Assembly: GCA_002352135.1 (NCBI GenBank)
Contig: DEHW01000196.1
Span: 35,120 to 60,906, forward strand
Direction: 5' to 3'
Source of the DNA: Lysobacterales bacterium UBA2790
Lineage (GTDB): Bacteria; Pseudomonadota; Gammaproteobacteria; Xanthomonadales; Xanthomonadaceae
DNA length: 25,787 nucleotides
The notes below the pieces were generated by a model. The model saw only the letters and a list, made by a program, of their open reading frames with translations. It was not told where the DNA came from and did no database searches. Positions 24,711 through 25,787 of the stretch are shown one piece after another. How positions within the stretch are numbered: position 1 is the first letter of the stretch; each line of letters opens with the position of its first letter. The position numbers and the translations under genes were made by a program.

Positions 24711-25787
24711 TCAGTCGGCGCGTGGACCTGCGTCATCCATATGTGCTCGCAGCAGCGGATGTGCAAGTCCAAGCAGGTGAAAAATGACGTTCTGCTCCAT
24801 CACGCCGCGCACGGCTTCCGCACCCGGGCCACGCGCGTACACGCCAACATCCTCCCCGCCGTGCGTTTCCGAGCCCAGTGGCAATAGCGCTTCCTGCAAA
24901 TAGTCCGGGGCAGTGGTATCGACCTCGCGCAAATCTGGGCGTCCGCGATTGGGCTGACGCGATTGGGTCGGCTCATGAAGAAAACGCTTCGGCCCCTCTG
25001 CCTGGCTGTCACTTTCCCCCACATAGCCCGGACCATTGGCATAGGCCAGCGTGGTGTACGGCAGGCCCATCAGATCGGTGTCCAGCGTGCCATGCGCATC
25101 GGCGACTTTGCCGAGAATCGGATTGCCGCGCACGCTGTAGCCCGCGAAGTTGAGCACGTGCGAGTGATCGGCGGTCACGATGATCAGCGTGTCATCGGCC
25201 GATATCCGATCCACCGCCACCTGTACGGCCTCCGAAAGGGCCACGGTGTCGGTCAATGCCCGATACGCATTGCCAGCGTGATGCGCATGATCGATCCGAC
25301 CTGCTTCGACGATCAGCAGATATCCCTTGGGTTCACGCTGCAGGCGCGTGATGGACGCACCGACCATTTCCGCCAGTGTCGGCTCACCTGCTGCATCCTG
25401 CGGGCGATCATGCGAGAACTGCATATGTCCCGGCTGGAACAGACCAAACACGCGGTCAACGTTGGCGAAATCCAGCGCCTTGAATTGCGCCGCATTCCAC
25501 ACGAAAGCCCCTGCGGGATGCGCCGCCTGCCATTCAGCGACCAAGTCGCGTTCGTCGATCCGACCACCGCGCACCTGCGGGTATTCCGGGTCTTTCGCTG
25601 ACGCGGGCAGAAACATCTGGCGGCCGCCGCCCATCACCACCTCGATCCCGTCGCCTTCGTCGAACTCGATCAACTGCCGCGCAATGTCGTGGCAACCGGC
25701 TTCGCGGGCCTCGGGCGGCATCAGCGCATCCGACTCCCAATCGCGATCCACCGCGTGGGCGTAGGTGGAGGCAGGCGTGGCATGGGT
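24711..25787 (-). CDS. Alkaline phosphatase (PhoA family), C-terminal part, cut by window edge
   Basis: This is a periplasmic or secreted metal-dependent phosphomonoesterase of the PhoA family. The 358 visible residues begin THATPASTYAHAVDRDWES, a strongly conserved block that follows the catalytic serine; the start, signal peptide and serine motif lie beyond base 25787. Metal ligands are visible in EAGRIDHAHHAGN (E161, D166, H170 of the fragment; compare E. coli E322, D327, H331), VTADHSH (D207, H208; compare D369, H370) and the ETHGGEDVGVYARGP block with the last zinc histidine. VMGGGRQMFLP is also family-typical. The end GPGAEAVRGVMEQNVIFH is conserved. The gene converges on the glycosylase gene with five bases between stops. 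Confidence 0.93.
   Translation of the reverse strand, partial: THATPASTYAHAVDRDWESDALMPPEAREAGCHDIARQLIEFDEGDGIEVVMGGGRQMFLPASAKDPEYPQVRGGRIDERDLVAEWQAAHPAGAFVWNAAQFKALDFANVDRVFGLFQPGHMQFSHDRPQDAAGEPTLAEMVGASITRLQREPKGYLLIVEAGRIDHAHHAGNAYRALTDTVALSEAVQVAVDRISADDTLIIVTADHSHVLNFAGYSVRGNPILGKVADAHGTLDTDLMGLPYTTLAYANGPGYVGESDSQAEGPKRFLHEPTQSRQPNRGRPDLREVDTTAPDYLQEALLPLGSETHGGEDVGVYARGPGAEAVRGVMEQNVIFHLLGLAHPLLRAHMDDAGPRAD

Overview
The window looks like chromosomal DNA of a GC-rich gammaproteobacterium, most likely from the Xanthomonadales (Lysobacterales) or a close relative. Three things point there: the gene order rsmI-rnpB-mraZ-rsmH beside a divergent lpoA-yraN, a division/cell-wall (dcw) cluster with no murD between mraY and ftsW, and a secreted delta-60-repeat protein ending in an I-F-x-N-G-F-E tail. 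This placement rests on gene content and recalled families, not on a database search. No CRISPR array, insertion sequence, prophage gene or tRNA was seen.

Bases 1-10200 (minus strand) hold the dcw operon, transcribed mraZ-rsmH-ftsL-ftsI-murE-murF-mraY-ftsW-murG-murC. murC runs off the left edge. From rsmH to murC every gene overlaps the next by 1-11 bases, so translation is probably coupled. A TTGACA-type promoter precedes mraZ. Five 10-bp-spaced MraZ-box-like units follow, and the first overlaps the -10 element. The products make lipid II (MurC/E/F, MraY, MurG) and septal peptidoglycan (FtsW, FtsI, FtsL).

Bases 10400-14200 hold the RNase P RNA (minus), rsmI (minus), then lpoA and yraN (plus) reading away from rsmI. 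RsmH and RsmI modify the same 16S rRNA base, C1402. LpoA is the lipoprotein activator of a class A penicillin-binding protein, so the cell-wall theme continues. The diaA and dolP genes that often follow yraN are absent here.

Bases 14199-17317 hold a secreted delta-60-repeat protein (minus), ilvE (plus) with a strong hairpin terminator, and a small secreted protein with an internal repeat (minus).

Bases 17318-22274 (all minus) hold a secreted two-cysteine protein, a BlaI-type repressor overlapping an M56 (BlaR1-like) membrane protease fused to a TonB C-terminal domain, and an OmpR-type response regulator with its histidine kinase. These look like two envelope-sensing modules.

Bases 22742-25787 hold a GlcD-type FAD-linked oxidase overlapping a uracil-DNA glycosylase-superfamily gene (plus), then a convergent alkaline phosphatase (minus) cut by the right edge.
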